NCBI RefSeq assembly: GCF_026000375.1
Contig: NZ_AP026708.1
Span: 2,640,001 to 2,704,000 of the forward strand
Reading direction: 5' to 3'
Source: Pseudodesulfovibrio portus
Lineage (GTDB): Bacteria > Desulfobacterota > Desulfovibrionia > Desulfovibrionales > Desulfovibrionaceae
DNA length: 64,000 nt
A program made the position numbers and the translations under genes. Below, piece by piece: positions 8,770 through 17,376 of the stretch. Position 1 is the stretch's first letter, and each line of letters opens with the position of its first letter. The notes under the pieces were generated by a model, which saw only the letters and a list, made by a program, of their open reading frames with translations, searched no databases and was not told where the DNA came from.

Positions 8770-10188
8770 TTGTCCAATATCCTGACCGTTTCCGAACTCA
8801 CCAAGTCCGTCAAGTCCCTGCTTGAGGCGGAGTTCCCGTTCGTGTGGGTACGCGGGCAGGTGACCAATCTGGCGCGGCCCGCTTCGGGGCACGTGTATTT
8901 CACGCTCACCGACGGGGACGCGGCCCTGTCCGTTGTCTGGTTCAAGTCGTCGCAGAGTTCCGCCGTGCCCGTGGACAAGGGCGGGGACAAGGTCAATCCG
9001 CTCACCGGCGAGATCGAGGAGGAGCAGGGCAAGACCGCGCTGACCGGCTCTGCCGTGGAGGACGGCATGGAGGTGCTGTGCGCGGGCAGGCTCAACGTGT
9101 ACGAGCCGCGCGGCCAGTACCAGTTGGTGGCCGAGCTGGTCCAGGACCAGGGCGTGGGCGACCTGGCCGTGGCCTTTGAGGCGCTCAAGAAGAAGCTGGC
9201 CGAGAAAGGATATTTCGACGAGGACCGCAAGATAGCTGTCCCGGGCGATCCCAAGCGAGTGGCGGTGATCACGTCCGCTTCGGGCGCGGCCATCCGGGAT
9301 TTCCTGCGTATCGCCGATACGCGCGGCACCGGCGCGGAGATTCGCATCTACCCGACGCTGGTCCAGGGTGACCATGCACCGGAGAAGATAGCGGCGGCGC
9401 TGGATGCGGCGGACGCGGACGACTGGGCCGAGGTGGCCGTGCTCATTCGCGGCGGCGGGTCGCTGGAGGACCTGTGGGCCTTCAACACCGAGCCCGTGGC
9501 CGACGCCATCTACCGGGCACGCCTGCCGGTGGTTTCCGGTATCGGGCACGAGCCGGACGTGACCATCGCCGACTTCGTGGCCGACCGGCGCGCGGCCACG
9601 CCGAGCCACGCGGCCCAGGAGCTGTGGCCCCGGCGCGAGACCCTGGCGCAAAGGGTGGACGTGCTGGACATGAATCTCGGCCGCGCCTACGTCAATTGGC
9701 TGGCGGGCAAGGGTGCCGGCTTCGAGCATCTGCGCAAGGCGCTCATCTGGCTGTCGCCCGGGCGGCGGCTGGAGCGCATGGAGGATCGGTTCACGGCGCT
9801 CATGGCCCGGCTGGGGGGGGCGGGACTGGATCATTATTTCGAGCGGGCCGAAGAGGCCGTGCGGGCAGCGGACAGGCTGAACCGGTCGTTCGGGCCGGGG
9901 AGGATGGACGGGCTGTCCGGCGACCTGGCCGGGCTGGGCCGTCGGCTGTCCCAGGCCGCCCTGCGGGAGAACGAGTCCAGGGCGCGCGATTTCGAATTGC
10001 TGCGCGCGTCCCTGAACGGGCTCGATCCCGAGGGGCCGTTGGAGCGCGGGTACGCATTGGTGCGCGTGGGCAAGACCGGCGGATTCCTGCGCGACCCGAA
10101 AGAGGTGACGAAGGGCGACGCTCTTGATATCAGGGTGAAGCACGGGCATGTGGCCGCAACGGTCGCGGATCCGAAAAAAGACGCATAG
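8770..10188 (+). CDS. xseA: Exodeoxyribonuclease VII large subunit
   Basis: Large subunit of the single-strand-specific exonuclease VII that trims DNA during repair. It begins with the OB-fold domain (ILTVSELTKSVKSLLE, PFVWVRGQVTNLARP) and continues with the catalytic core (RVAVITSASGAAIRDFL, RGGGSLEDLWAFNTEPVA, VSGIGHEPDVTIADFVADRR), then a helical C-terminal part. At 472 residues it has normal length. The start is TTG, chosen because the OB domain begins there and GGAGG sits 6 bases before it, at the very end of the repeat element. xseB lies about 2 kb downstream, after two peptidase genes, rather than adjacent. Confidence 0.95.
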   Translation: MSNILTVSELTKSVKSLLEAEFPFVWVRGQVTNLARPASGHVYFTLTDGDAALSVVWFKSSQSSAVPVDKGGDKVNPLTGEIEEEQGKTALTGSAVEDGMEVLCAGRLNVYEPRGQYQLVAELVQDQGVGDLAVAFEALKKKLAEKGYFDEDRKIAVPGDPKRVAVITSASGAAIRDFLRIADTRGTGAEIRIYPTLVQGDHAPEKIAAALDAADADDWAEVAVLIRGGGSLEDLWAFNTEPVADAIYRARLPVVSGIGHEPDVTIADFVADRRAATPSHAAQELWPRRETLAQRVDVLDMNLGRAYVNWLAGKGAGFEHLRKALIWLSPGRRLERMEDRFTALMARLGGAGLDHYFERAEEAVRAADRLNRSFGPGRMDGLSGDLAGLGRRLSQAALRENESRARDFELLRASLNGLDPEGPLERGYALVRVGKTGGFLRDPKEVTKGDALDIRVKHGHVAATVADPKKDA

Positions 10189-10196
10189 GGGTTTTG

Positions 10197-11186
10197 ATGA
10201 AACGGCTTGTTCTCCTTTTGGCTCTGGTCCTTTCCCTGACATTGCCGTTGGTTCCGGTATCGGTTCCGGCCCAGGATTTCGGTCTCGAGGAGGGCGACGA
10301 CGTGGGCGTGGTCCTGCCCGCCGACGCCGTGGCCGCCGAATCCGCCGCGTCAGCGGTCTCCGTGGAATCGGCCCTGGTCCTGGCCGCGCCCGGCAAGGTT
10401 GAGATCGGCCAGCCCTTTCTGGTGCGGCTGACCTCGGACCAGCCCCTTGAATCCGTTTCCATCCACTGGCTGGGCAAGGAGGTGGTGCCGTCCATCTCGG
10501 TCTGGAACAACCGCCACATCGCCCTGGCCATGCTCGGCACCGACGTCATCGACGCCAGGGCGGGCAAACAGGAGTTGACCGTCATCGCCTCGGTGGACGG
10601 CAAGGAGAACACCCTGCGCAGGGCCGTGCAGGTGCGCACCAAGAAGTATCCCAAGCAGGAATTGACCCTGCCGCCCTCCATGGTCACGCCGCCGCAGGAG
10701 GTCTACGACCGCATCGCCGCCGAGCGCGAACTGACCGCGGCGGCCAAGAACACGATCTCCGCCCAGCGGTTGTGGCGGCTGCCCCTGCTGCGCCCGGTGG
10801 ACGGGGACATGACCAGCGCCTACGGATTGCAGCGCATATTGAACGGCACGCCCAAGAACCCGCATCGGGGCAACGACATGCGTTCGCCCATGGGCAACCC
10901 GGTCAAGGCGGCGGCCGACGGCGTGGTCATCCTGGTGGGCGACCACTACTATGCGGGCAACTCCGTGTACATCGACCACGGCAACGGCGTGGTGACCATG
11001 TATTTCCACCTGTCCAAGCCCATCGTGAAACAGGGCGACAAGGTGCAGCGGGGCCAGGCCATAGGCCTGTCGGGTATGTCCGGCCGGGCCACGGGGCCGC
11101 ACCTGCATTTTTCCGTGTCCGTGCTCGGCAAGCTCGTGGACCCGGAGCCGTTGTTCGAGAACACCGTGGACAAGATGATCCAGTAA
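10197..11186 (+). CDS. Secreted M23 (LytM-type) peptidase, first of a tandem pair
   Basis: A 329-residue exported protein with a signal peptide (MKRLVLLLALVLSLTLPLV). About 170 residues of beta-rich linker precede the C-terminal LytM domain. Zinc ligands are in place: HRGND (H-x3-D), then HGNGVVTMYFHLS, and HLHFS (HxH). Such enzymes cut peptidoglycan cross-bridges or, when in envelope complexes, activate amidases. It starts 8 bases after xseA, so it is read in the same operon. The next gene is a paralogue with the same layout. Confidence 0.87.
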   Translation: MKRLVLLLALVLSLTLPLVPVSVPAQDFGLEEGDDVGVVLPADAVAAESAASAVSVESALVLAAPGKVEIGQPFLVRLTSDQPLESVSIHWLGKEVVPSISVWNNRHIALAMLGTDVIDARAGKQELTVIASVDGKENTLRRAVQVRTKKYPKQELTLPPSMVTPPQEVYDRIAAERELTAAAKNTISAQRLWRLPLLRPVDGDMTSAYGLQRILNGTPKNPHRGNDMRSPMGNPVKAAADGVVILVGDHYYAGNSVYIDHGNGVVTMYFHLSKPIVKQGDKVQRGQAIGLSGMSGRATGPHLHFSVSVLGKLVDPEPLFENTVDKMIQ

Positions 11187-11199
11187 CCCGCCGAACGTC

Positions 11200-12102
11200 A
11201 TGACAAGATATTCCCTGTTCCGCCGCTGTGTCGCGGTCGTTTTCCTGTGCATGCTCCTGACCGGCCCGGCCCTGGCCCGGCCTCGTCCCATGGTCGATGT
11301 CCGGGTCCCGGAAGCCGCCGGGGTGGGCAAGCCGTTCCTGGCCGTAATCGAGTCCTGGTATCCCCTTGAGAACGTCCGCGTCCGCTGGAACGGCGTCGAG
11401 GTATGTCCCGAGGTTTCCCTCGACAGGGAAAAGTACGTGGCCCCGGTGCTGCTCGGCATCGGCCTGCGCGGTGAGACCGGGACCTATCCCATCGAGGTCA
11501 CGGCCTCGATCTGGGGGCATGAACGCACTTTTTCCACGGACTTGACGATCATTGAATCCGCCTGGGGGAGCGAGACCCTGCGGGTGGACCCCAAGATGGT
11601 CACGCCGCCGCCAGAGGCCATGGCCCGCATCGAACGGGAGCGGGAGCTGATCACGGCGGCGATCAACATCGTCTCCGATGTCCGCTACTGGACCATGCCG
11701 TTTTCCCGTCCGGCCAAGGGCAGGATGCTCAGCCGCTTCGGCCTGCATCGCGTGTTCAACGGCCACACCAGGAGCCGCCACACCGGTTTGGACTTTCGCG
11801 CCTGGCTCGGCACGCCGCTGTATGCCATGGCTGCGGGCCGGGTTGTCCTGACGGGCAGCTTCTACTATGCTGGCAACAGTGTGCTCATCGATCACGGCAA
11901 CGGCCTGGTCTCCCTGTCCGCGCACATGTCCAAAATCCTGGTCAGGGAGGGGGACATGGTGGAGGCCGGACAGACTATCGGATTGTCCGGGGCCACGGGC
12001 AGGGTGACCGGCGCACACCTGCACCTGGCGGTTTTCGTCCAGGGACAGGTGGTGGACCCGGAGCTGTTCTTCACCGGCGAAATCGAAAGTATTTTTAATT
12101 AA
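11200..12102 (+). CDS. Secreted M23 (LytM-type) peptidase, second of a tandem pair
   Basis: A 300-residue exported protein with signal peptide (SLFRRCVAVVFLCMLLTGPALA). It has the same plan as the gene before it: a beta-rich N-terminal part with the shared motif GKPFLAVIESWYPLENV, the conserved connector DPKMVTPPPEAMARIEREREL, and a C-terminal LytM domain with HTGLDFRA, HGNGLVSLSAHMS and HLHLAV. All zinc ligands are kept, so both copies may be active. The pair is clearly a gene duplication. Gap to the first copy is 13 bases. No terminator was found before xseB. Confidence 0.87.
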   Translation: MTRYSLFRRCVAVVFLCMLLTGPALARPRPMVDVRVPEAAGVGKPFLAVIESWYPLENVRVRWNGVEVCPEVSLDREKYVAPVLLGIGLRGETGTYPIEVTASIWGHERTFSTDLTIIESAWGSETLRVDPKMVTPPPEAMARIERERELITAAINIVSDVRYWTMPFSRPAKGRMLSRFGLHRVFNGHTRSRHTGLDFRAWLGTPLYAMAAGRVVLTGSFYYAGNSVLIDHGNGLVSLSAHMSKILVREGDMVEAGQTIGLSGATGRVTGAHLHLAVFVQGQVVDPELFFTGEIESIFN

Positions 12103-12217
12103 AAGTAATATATTCCAGTCAGTAATAGATTGCTTGAAATGATCAATCAGGAATAATGACACCAGGAGCCGGCGGCGCGATACCTATCGTCCAGAGCCGG
12201 TTCAACGGAGTGAATCC

Positions 12218-12451
12218 ATGGCAAAAGATACATTTGAGAGCCGCCTGGAGCGGTTGAAGGACGTGGTCGAGAAGCTGGAGCGCGGCGACCTGCCCCTGGA
12301 AGAGGGCGTGGCCCTGTACAAAGAGGGGCTGGAGCTGGTCAAGGCGTGCGGCAAGCAGCTGGAAAGCGCCCGGCACGAGGTCAAGATCGTGTCCGAGGGG
12401 CTGGTCCGGGAATTCGAGGCCCTCGAGGCCCTCGGCGACGACACGGAGTAA
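12218..12451 (+). CDS. xseB: Exodeoxyribonuclease VII small subunit
   Basis: A 77-residue protein of the XseB family, which packs along the large subunit. Typical features are FESRLERLKDVVEKLERGDLPLEEGVALYKEGLELV and a coiled-coil-prone character. It is followed 4 bases later by the polyprenyl synthase gene, the usual xseB-ispA-dxs order in many proteobacteria. Confidence 0.94.
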   Translation: MAKDTFESRLERLKDVVEKLERGDLPLEEGVALYKEGLELVKACGKQLESARHEVKIVSEGLVREFEALEALGDDTE

Positions 12452-12455
12452 GAAC

Positions 12456-13355
12456 ATGACCATCAAGGAACAACTGGCCGTGCGCGCGGCAAGGGTCGAG
12501 GATTTCCTGGTCCTGTGCATGCGGGATCGGGGTATCCCGGAGCGGCTGCTCAGGTCCATGGAGTACTCGCTGCTGGCGGGCGGAAAGCGGCTGCGCCCGG
12601 TGCTGATGCTGTCGTGGGCCGGGCTGCTCGGCAGCGAGGGGGTCACGGACAGGATCATGCCCTTTGCGGCCTCCCTCGAGTGTATCCACACCTATTCCCT
12701 CATCCACGACGACCTGCCCGCAATGGACGACGACGACCTGCGGCGGGGCAGGCCGTCCAACCACAAGCAGTTCGACGAGGCCACGGCCATCCTGGCGGGC
12801 GACGGGCTGCTCACCGAGGCCTTCGGGCTGATGAGCGCCGCGTCCATCGTCAACGGGCTGCCTGCGGACCGCGTGCTCAGGGCCGTCTTCGTGCTTGCCA
12901 AGGCGGCGGGCGCGGGCGGCATGGTCGGCGGCCAGGCCGTTGACATGGAGTTGACCGGTTGCACCGACGTGCCGCTCGACGACCTGCGCACCATGCACGC
13001 CATGAAGACCGGCGCGCTCATCACCGCAGCCTGCGAGTGCGGGGCCATCCTGGCGGGCGCCGGGGACGCGGACGTGGAGAACGCCCGCGAGTTCGGGCGC
13101 AACATCGGCGTGGCCTTCCAGATCGTGGACGACGTCCTGGACGTGGTCAGCGACACCGAGACCCTTGGCAAGCCCGCAGGAAGCGACGAGGCCATGGGCA
13201 AGTCCACCTACCCCTCGCTCATGGGGCTGGAGAAGAGCAAGTCGCTGGCCTCGGACTATGTTGAAATCGCACTGACGCGCCTTTCCGGATACTATGGGGC
13301 CGAGCAGGAATTCCTCTGGCAATTGGCCCGATACATAGTGGACAGGGTTTACTGA
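12456..13355 (+). CDS. ispA: Polyprenyl diphosphate synthase (farnesyl/geranylgeranyl type)
   Basis: Cytoplasmic prenyltransferase that joins IPP units to an allylic diphosphate. The first Asp-rich motif is DDLPAMDDDDLRRGRPSNH, the second is QIVDDVLDVVSD, and GGKRLRPVL binds IPP. The 299-residue length fits IspA-type enzymes. Placement between xseB and dxs supports farnesyl diphosphate synthase; a geranylgeranyl product cannot be excluded from sequence alone. Confidence 0.92.
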   Translation: MTIKEQLAVRAARVEDFLVLCMRDRGIPERLLRSMEYSLLAGGKRLRPVLMLSWAGLLGSEGVTDRIMPFAASLECIHTYSLIHDDLPAMDDDDLRRGRPSNHKQFDEATAILAGDGLLTEAFGLMSAASIVNGLPADRVLRAVFVLAKAAGAGGMVGGQAVDMELTGCTDVPLDDLRTMHAMKTGALITAACECGAILAGAGDADVENAREFGRNIGVAFQIVDDVLDVVSDTETLGKPAGSDEAMGKSTYPSLMGLEKSKSLASDYVEIALTRLSGYYGAEQEFLWQLARYIVDRVY

Positions 13356-13376
13356 TTGAACTAATCTTTCCCGTCT

Positions 13377-15275
13377 ATGATCAACGATCCGAAGAAGACA
13401 GCCATCCTGTCCAAGATACGGCGGCCCGGCGACGTGCGCGCCCTGGAGACCGACCAGATAGACGTCCTCGCGAGCGAGCTCCGGGATGTCATCATCAGCC
13501 AGGTGTCCTGCCACGGCGGCCATCTGGCTCCCTCCCTTGGCGTCATCGAACTGACCCTGGCCCTGTTCCGTTCCTTTGACCTGGAGCGTGACAAGCTCGT
13601 CTGGGACGTGGGCCATCAGGCCTATGCCCACAAGCTGTTGACCGGCCGGGCGGACCGATTCTCCACCCTGCGCCAGAAGGACGGCCTCAGCGGCTTCCCG
13701 CGTCTGGCCGAGTCGGAGTACGACCACTTCGGCGTGGGCCACTCCTCCACCTCCATTTCCGCTGCGCTGGGCATGGCCATGGCCCGCGACCTCAAGGGCG
13801 AGGACCACGAGGTGGTGGCCGTCATCGGCGACGGCTCCCTGACCGCCGGGCTGGCCTTCGAGGGCTTGAACCAGGCGGGCGACCTGGGCCGCAAGATGGT
13901 GGTGGTCCTGAACGACAACGAGATGTCCATCTCCAAGAACGTGGGTGCCCTGTCGCAGTTCCTGTCGCGCAAGATGACCACCCCGTTCCTGCAGCGGCTC
14001 AAGGCCGACGTGGAAGGGCTGCTCGGCACCATTCCCAAGATCGGCGACGACCTGGCCGGGTATGCCAAGCGGTACGGCGACTCCGTCAAGTCCTTCTTCA
14101 CGCCCGGCATCCTGTTCGAGGCCTTCCACTTCACCTACGTCGGCCCCATCGACGGCCACGACACGGCCCAGATGGTCAAGGTCTTCGAGGAGATCAAGAA
14201 GCTCAAGAAGCCGGTGCTCGTGCACGTCATGACCAAGAAGGGCAAGGGATACCAGCCCGCCGAGTGCGACCCGTCCCACTATCACGGGGTGGGCAAGTTC
14301 ATCCCCGAGACCGGGTTGGCGCGCAAGTTCTCCGGCTCGGGCCTGCCGTCCTACACGTCCATCTTCGGGTCCACGCTCTGCGCCCTGGCCGACAAGGACG
14401 AGAAGATCGTGGCCATCACCGCGGCCATGCCCGAGGGCACTGGCACCGAATGTTTCCACCAGCGGTTCCCGGAGCGGTTCGTGGACGTGGGCATCTGCGA
14501 GCAGCACGCGGTGACGTTCGCCGCAGGGCTGGCCACCCAGGGATACAAACCGGCGGTGGCCATCTATTCCACCTTCCTGCAGCGCGCCTACGACCAGATC
14601 GTGCACGACGTCTGCCTGCAGAACCTGAACGTGAATTTCTTCCTGGACCGCGGCGGCCTGGTCGGCGAGGACGGGGCCACCCACCATGGCGTGTTCGACA
14701 TGAGTTTCCTGCGCCACATCCCCAATCTGGTGGTCATGGCCCCCAAGGACGAGGCCGAGCTGGCCCAGATGATGGCCACGGCGTTCGCCCATGACGGGCC
14801 GTGCGCCATGCGCTACCCGCGCGGCACCGGCGTCGGGGCCAAGGTGTCGGAGAACCCGCGCAGGATCGCCATAGGCAAGGGCGAACTGGTGCACGACGGC
14901 GAGGACGCGGTGATCGTCACCCTGGGCTCCCGCGTGTACCCGGCCATGGAAGCGGCCATGGAGCTGGAAAAAACCGGCCTTTCCGTGGCCGTGTTCAACT
15001 CCCGCTTCGTCAAGCCCCTGCCCGCAAAGCAGCTCCTGGAACTGGCCGGTCGCTTCGACCGCATCCTGCTCCTCGAGGAAAACGCTCAGGCGGGCGGCTT
15101 CGGCTCCGCCGTGCTGGAAATGCTCAACGAGGAAAACGTCCTGTCGGGCAAGCGCGTCCACCAGTTGGCCATTCCCGACGAGTTCATCGAGCACGGCACC
15201 CAGAAGGAACTGCGCGCCATGTTGGGAATCGACAAGGCGGGCATAAAGAAAGCGGTCAAGAAGCTCTGTAAGTAG
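13377..15275 (+). CDS. dxs: 1-deoxy-D-xylulose-5-phosphate synthase
   Basis: First enzyme of the MEP pathway; condenses pyruvate and glyceraldehyde 3-phosphate with thiamine diphosphate. The 632-residue protein has the N-terminal HLAPSLGVIELTLAL segment, the thiamine-diphosphate motif GDGSLTAG with NDNEMSISKN, the DRGGLVGEDGATHHGVFD segment in the pyrimidine-binding domain and a C-terminal transketolase-like domain. It starts 21 bases after ispA and ends the operon, with a terminator shortly after the stop. Confidence 0.97.
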   Translation: MINDPKKTAILSKIRRPGDVRALETDQIDVLASELRDVIISQVSCHGGHLAPSLGVIELTLALFRSFDLERDKLVWDVGHQAYAHKLLTGRADRFSTLRQKDGLSGFPRLAESEYDHFGVGHSSTSISAALGMAMARDLKGEDHEVVAVIGDGSLTAGLAFEGLNQAGDLGRKMVVVLNDNEMSISKNVGALSQFLSRKMTTPFLQRLKADVEGLLGTIPKIGDDLAGYAKRYGDSVKSFFTPGILFEAFHFTYVGPIDGHDTAQMVKVFEEIKKLKKPVLVHVMTKKGKGYQPAECDPSHYHGVGKFIPETGLARKFSGSGLPSYTSIFGSTLCALADKDEKIVAITAAMPEGTGTECFHQRFPERFVDVGICEQHAVTFAAGLATQGYKPAVAIYSTFLQRAYDQIVHDVCLQNLNVNFFLDRGGLVGEDGATHHGVFDMSFLRHIPNLVVMAPKDEAELAQMMATAFAHDGPCAMRYPRGTGVGAKVSENPRRIAIGKGELVHDGEDAVIVTLGSRVYPAMEAAMELEKTGLSVAVFNSRFVKPLPAKQLLELAGRFDRILLLEENAQAGGFGSAVLEMLNEENVLSGKRVHQLAIPDEFIEHGTQKELRAMLGIDKAGIKKAVKKLCK

Positions 15276-15291
15276 TTCGAACAAAAACCAA

Positions 15292-15327
15292 TAAAAAAGG
15301 GCCGTTCCATCAGGAGCGGCCCTTTTT
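15292..15327. terminator. Intrinsic terminator after dxs
   Basis: A 10-bp stem GGGCCGTTCC / GGAGCGGCCC with ATCA loop, preceded by six A and followed by five T. It can act for dxs and, in reverse, for the convergent SEC-C gene. Confidence 0.9.
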
Positions 15328-15361
15328 CATCAACAAACGCGCCGTGATCGCAGGTCGCGGC

Positions 15362-15850
15362 CTAGCGTCCGCAGCACTTCTTGAATTTCTTGCCCGACCC
15401 GCACGGGCAGGGCTCGTTGCGGCCGATCTTGCGTTCCTTGCGGATCGGCGGGCCTGAGACCATCTGGCCGTCAACGTAGAGCCACTTGCCGTCCTCGGAG
15501 CGGAACTCGCTGCGTTCGCGGTGGGTCATGGTCTCGCCGTCGACGGCGTAGGTGGCCGAGAACTCGACGATGCCCGCCTCATCTCCGGGCTGTCCGGCCC
15601 AGGTGTCGTGGATTTCGAGCCCGAGCCATTCGGCGGTCTCGGCCCATTCGCGCACGGACTTCTCGTCGTGGCCCTCCCGGGCCTCGGGGGCCAGGGTGTC
15701 GTGCAGGTAGTCGATCTCCTTGAACACGTAGGCGGAGTAACGGGAGCGCATCAGCGCTTCGGCCGTGGGCGCATCGGCCTGGCCGGAAAGATATTGTCTG
15801 CAGCACTTGGCGGCTTCGAGACCGGAGCCGCAGGGGCAATCGTTGGACAT
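15362..15850 (-). CDS. YchJ-like protein with two SEC-C zinc motifs
   Basis: A 162-residue cytoplasmic protein with a SEC-C motif at each end (N-terminal [14 protein letters not shown]-terminal [13 protein letters not shown]) around a compact NTF2-like middle with the YchJ-type segment [24 protein letters not shown] motifs bind zinc and are known from SecA and many small accessory proteins; the function of YchJ proteins is unknown. The start at 15850 was chosen from a GAGGTG 6 bases before the ATG; the frame is open upstream but that part is antisense to the next gene. Confidence 0.9.
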   Translation of the reverse strand: MSNDCPCGSGLEAAKCCRQYLSGQADAPTAEALMRSRYSAYVFKEIDYLHDTLAPEAREGHDEKSVREWAETAEWLGLEIHDTWAGQPGDEAGIVEFSATYAVDGETMTHRERSEFRSEDGKWLYVDGQMVSGPPIRKERKIGRNEPCPCGSGKKFKKCCGR

Positions 15851-15953
15851 GGGACACCTCGTTTGGTTTGGTGTGGCGGATTGTATGGAAAACGGCATGC
15901 GTGTCAACCTGTATGTGGTTGCATGCCCCTGCCGGGCATGGCAGGGTGCCCTC

Positions 15954-16382
15954 ATGTTTCGCATCACCGACAGGGTCGTCATCCCCTTTGATGAGATCCG
16001 TTTCATCACCAGCCGCAGCTCCGGGCCGGGCGGCCAGCACGTGAACACCACGGACACGCGGGTCACGCTGCTGTTCGACGTGGACAACTCCCCCAGCCTG
16101 ACCGAATTGCAGAAGGTGGCGGTCAAGGGCAAGCTCAAGCGCCGCATCGACAAGCGGGGCGTGCTCCGGGTGACCAGCCAGAAATTCCGCAGCCAGAAAT
16201 CCAACAAGGATTCGGCCATAGAGCGTTTCATCGAGCTGATGCAATGGGCGCTCAAGCCGGTGACCAAGCGCAAGGAAACGCGCGTTCCCCATTCCGCCAA
16301 GCGCAAGCGGCTGGACCGCAAGAAGCAGACGGCGGCCCGCAAGAGGGATCGCAGGATGCCGGACACCTCCGGCGAATACTAG
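15954..16382 (+). CDS. arfB: ArfB-like peptidyl-tRNA hydrolase (RF-1 domain)
   Basis: A 142-residue protein with the release-factor GGQ motif in [16 protein letters not shown] and a long, very basic C-terminal tail ([19 protein letters not shown]). This is the layout of ArfB/YaeJ, which enters stalled ribosomes with its basic tail and hydrolyses the peptidyl-tRNA. The ATG at 15954 gives the typical N-terminus; the frame extends upstream but without family similarity. The ribosome site is weak (AGGG). Divergent from the SEC-C gene. Confidence 0.88.
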   Translation: MFRITDRVVIPFDEIRFITSRSSGPGGQHVNTTDTRVTLLFDVDNSPSLTELQKVAVKGKLKRRIDKRGVLRVTSQKFRSQKSNKDSAIERFIELMQWALKPVTKRKETRVPHSAKRKRLDRKKQTAARKRDRRMPDTSGEY

Positions 16383-16383
16383 C

Positions 16384-17373
16384 CTATTTCTTGAGCGCCG
16401 CTTTCAGGTAGCTCTCGCCCAGTTCCGTGCCCGCGTAGGCCTCGGCCAGATGCAGGTAAATGACCTTGAGGTGCCTGGCGTGGATGCGCGGGGCGTTGTC
16501 CCGGCGCGCTCTCGTCAGTGCCGGGTCGATGGCGTCCATGGCCTTGAGCAGGGTCTCGGCGCGGTGGCGGGGGCGGTGGCCGGCGTTGATCTCGGCCAGC
16601 CCTGCGGCGGCGAGATTCGTCCGGAGGTCGTCGTCGGCGAGCAGTCCGCAGACGATCTCCACCAGCCGGTCCATGTCGTCCAGGGGATAGGTGGCGAAGT
16701 GAACGCCGTCCTCGAAGAGCAGGGACTGGCCGTGCCCGACCTCGGGCGTGACCAGGCAGGAGCCCGTGGCCAGGGCCTCGAACACGCGAAAGTTGAGGTC
16801 TCCCTTCTCCGCATAATTGAGCACCACGCGAGCGCGCGGGAACAACTCCCCGAACGTGCCCTGACGCACCTCCAGGTTGGGCAGGCGGGCCTTCAATTCC
16901 TTCAGGAACTCATGGCGCACGGGCGTGGTCTCCCGGTCCACGTTGCCCACGAAGAGCAGGTCCCATTCCTTGACGGGCGGCGTCTCCGGCGGTTGCTCGT
17001 CACGCAGGGGATAGGGCGGCAGCCAGATGACCTGGTCGTGGTTGAGCCGCTGGCGGAAGCGGGGCATGTGGTCGCGCAGGGACACGGCGGCGAGGTCGAA
17101 TGCCTGGGCGTACATCGGATACCAGGAGTGGATGTGGGAGTCGATGGCGTAGAAGGCCGTGGCGCAGGGGTACTCCTCGATGCCGATGAGCGGCGGCGGG
17201 ATGGACCGGTCCGCATAGAGCACGATGTCGGGTTCGCCGTCGCAGTGTTCGGCGATGTCGTCCCAGGTAAGGACCGTGGGTTCGCAGAGCGGGATGTTGA
17301 TTACGTCGAAGCCCAGCTCGCGGGTGTGGTGCGGCCGGAAATAGTAACCGCCGATCCAGGCGATCCGCTTCAC
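16384..17373 (-). CDS. CgeB-like glycosyltransferase family protein
   Basis: A 329-residue cytoplasmic protein resembling the CgeB/DUF3880-type glycosyltransferases: an N-terminal Rossmann half with [21 protein letters not shown], a central [12 protein letters not shown], and a C-terminal GT4-like half with [19 protein letters not shown] and [16 protein letters not shown]. The donor and acceptor are unknown. It lies 3 bases after the kinase/methyltransferase gene and is therefore almost certainly translated from the same message. The neighbouring ArfB gene converges and ends 1 base away. Confidence 0.78.
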   Translation of the reverse strand: MKRIAWIGGYYFRPHHTRELGFDVINIPLCEPTVLTWDDIAEHCDGEPDIVLYADRSIPPPLIGIEEYPCATAFYAIDSHIHSWYPMYAQAFDLAAVSLRDHMPRFRQRLNHDQVIWLPPYPLRDEQPPETPPVKEWDLLFVGNVDRETTPVRHEFLKELKARLPNLEVRQGTFGELFPRARVVLNYAEKGDLNFRVFEALATGSCLVTPEVGHGQSLLFEDGVHFATYPLDDMDRLVEIVCGLLADDDLRTNLAAAGLAEINAGHRPRHRAETLLKAMDAIDPALTRARRDNAPRIHARHLKVIYLHLAEAYAGTELGESYLKAALKK

Positions 17374-17376
17374 CGG

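Noticed and set aside
12381-15284. A 967-codon minus-strand frame opposite ispA and dxs
   Set aside because: Antisense artefact of GC-rich codon use; ispA and dxs are certain genes.
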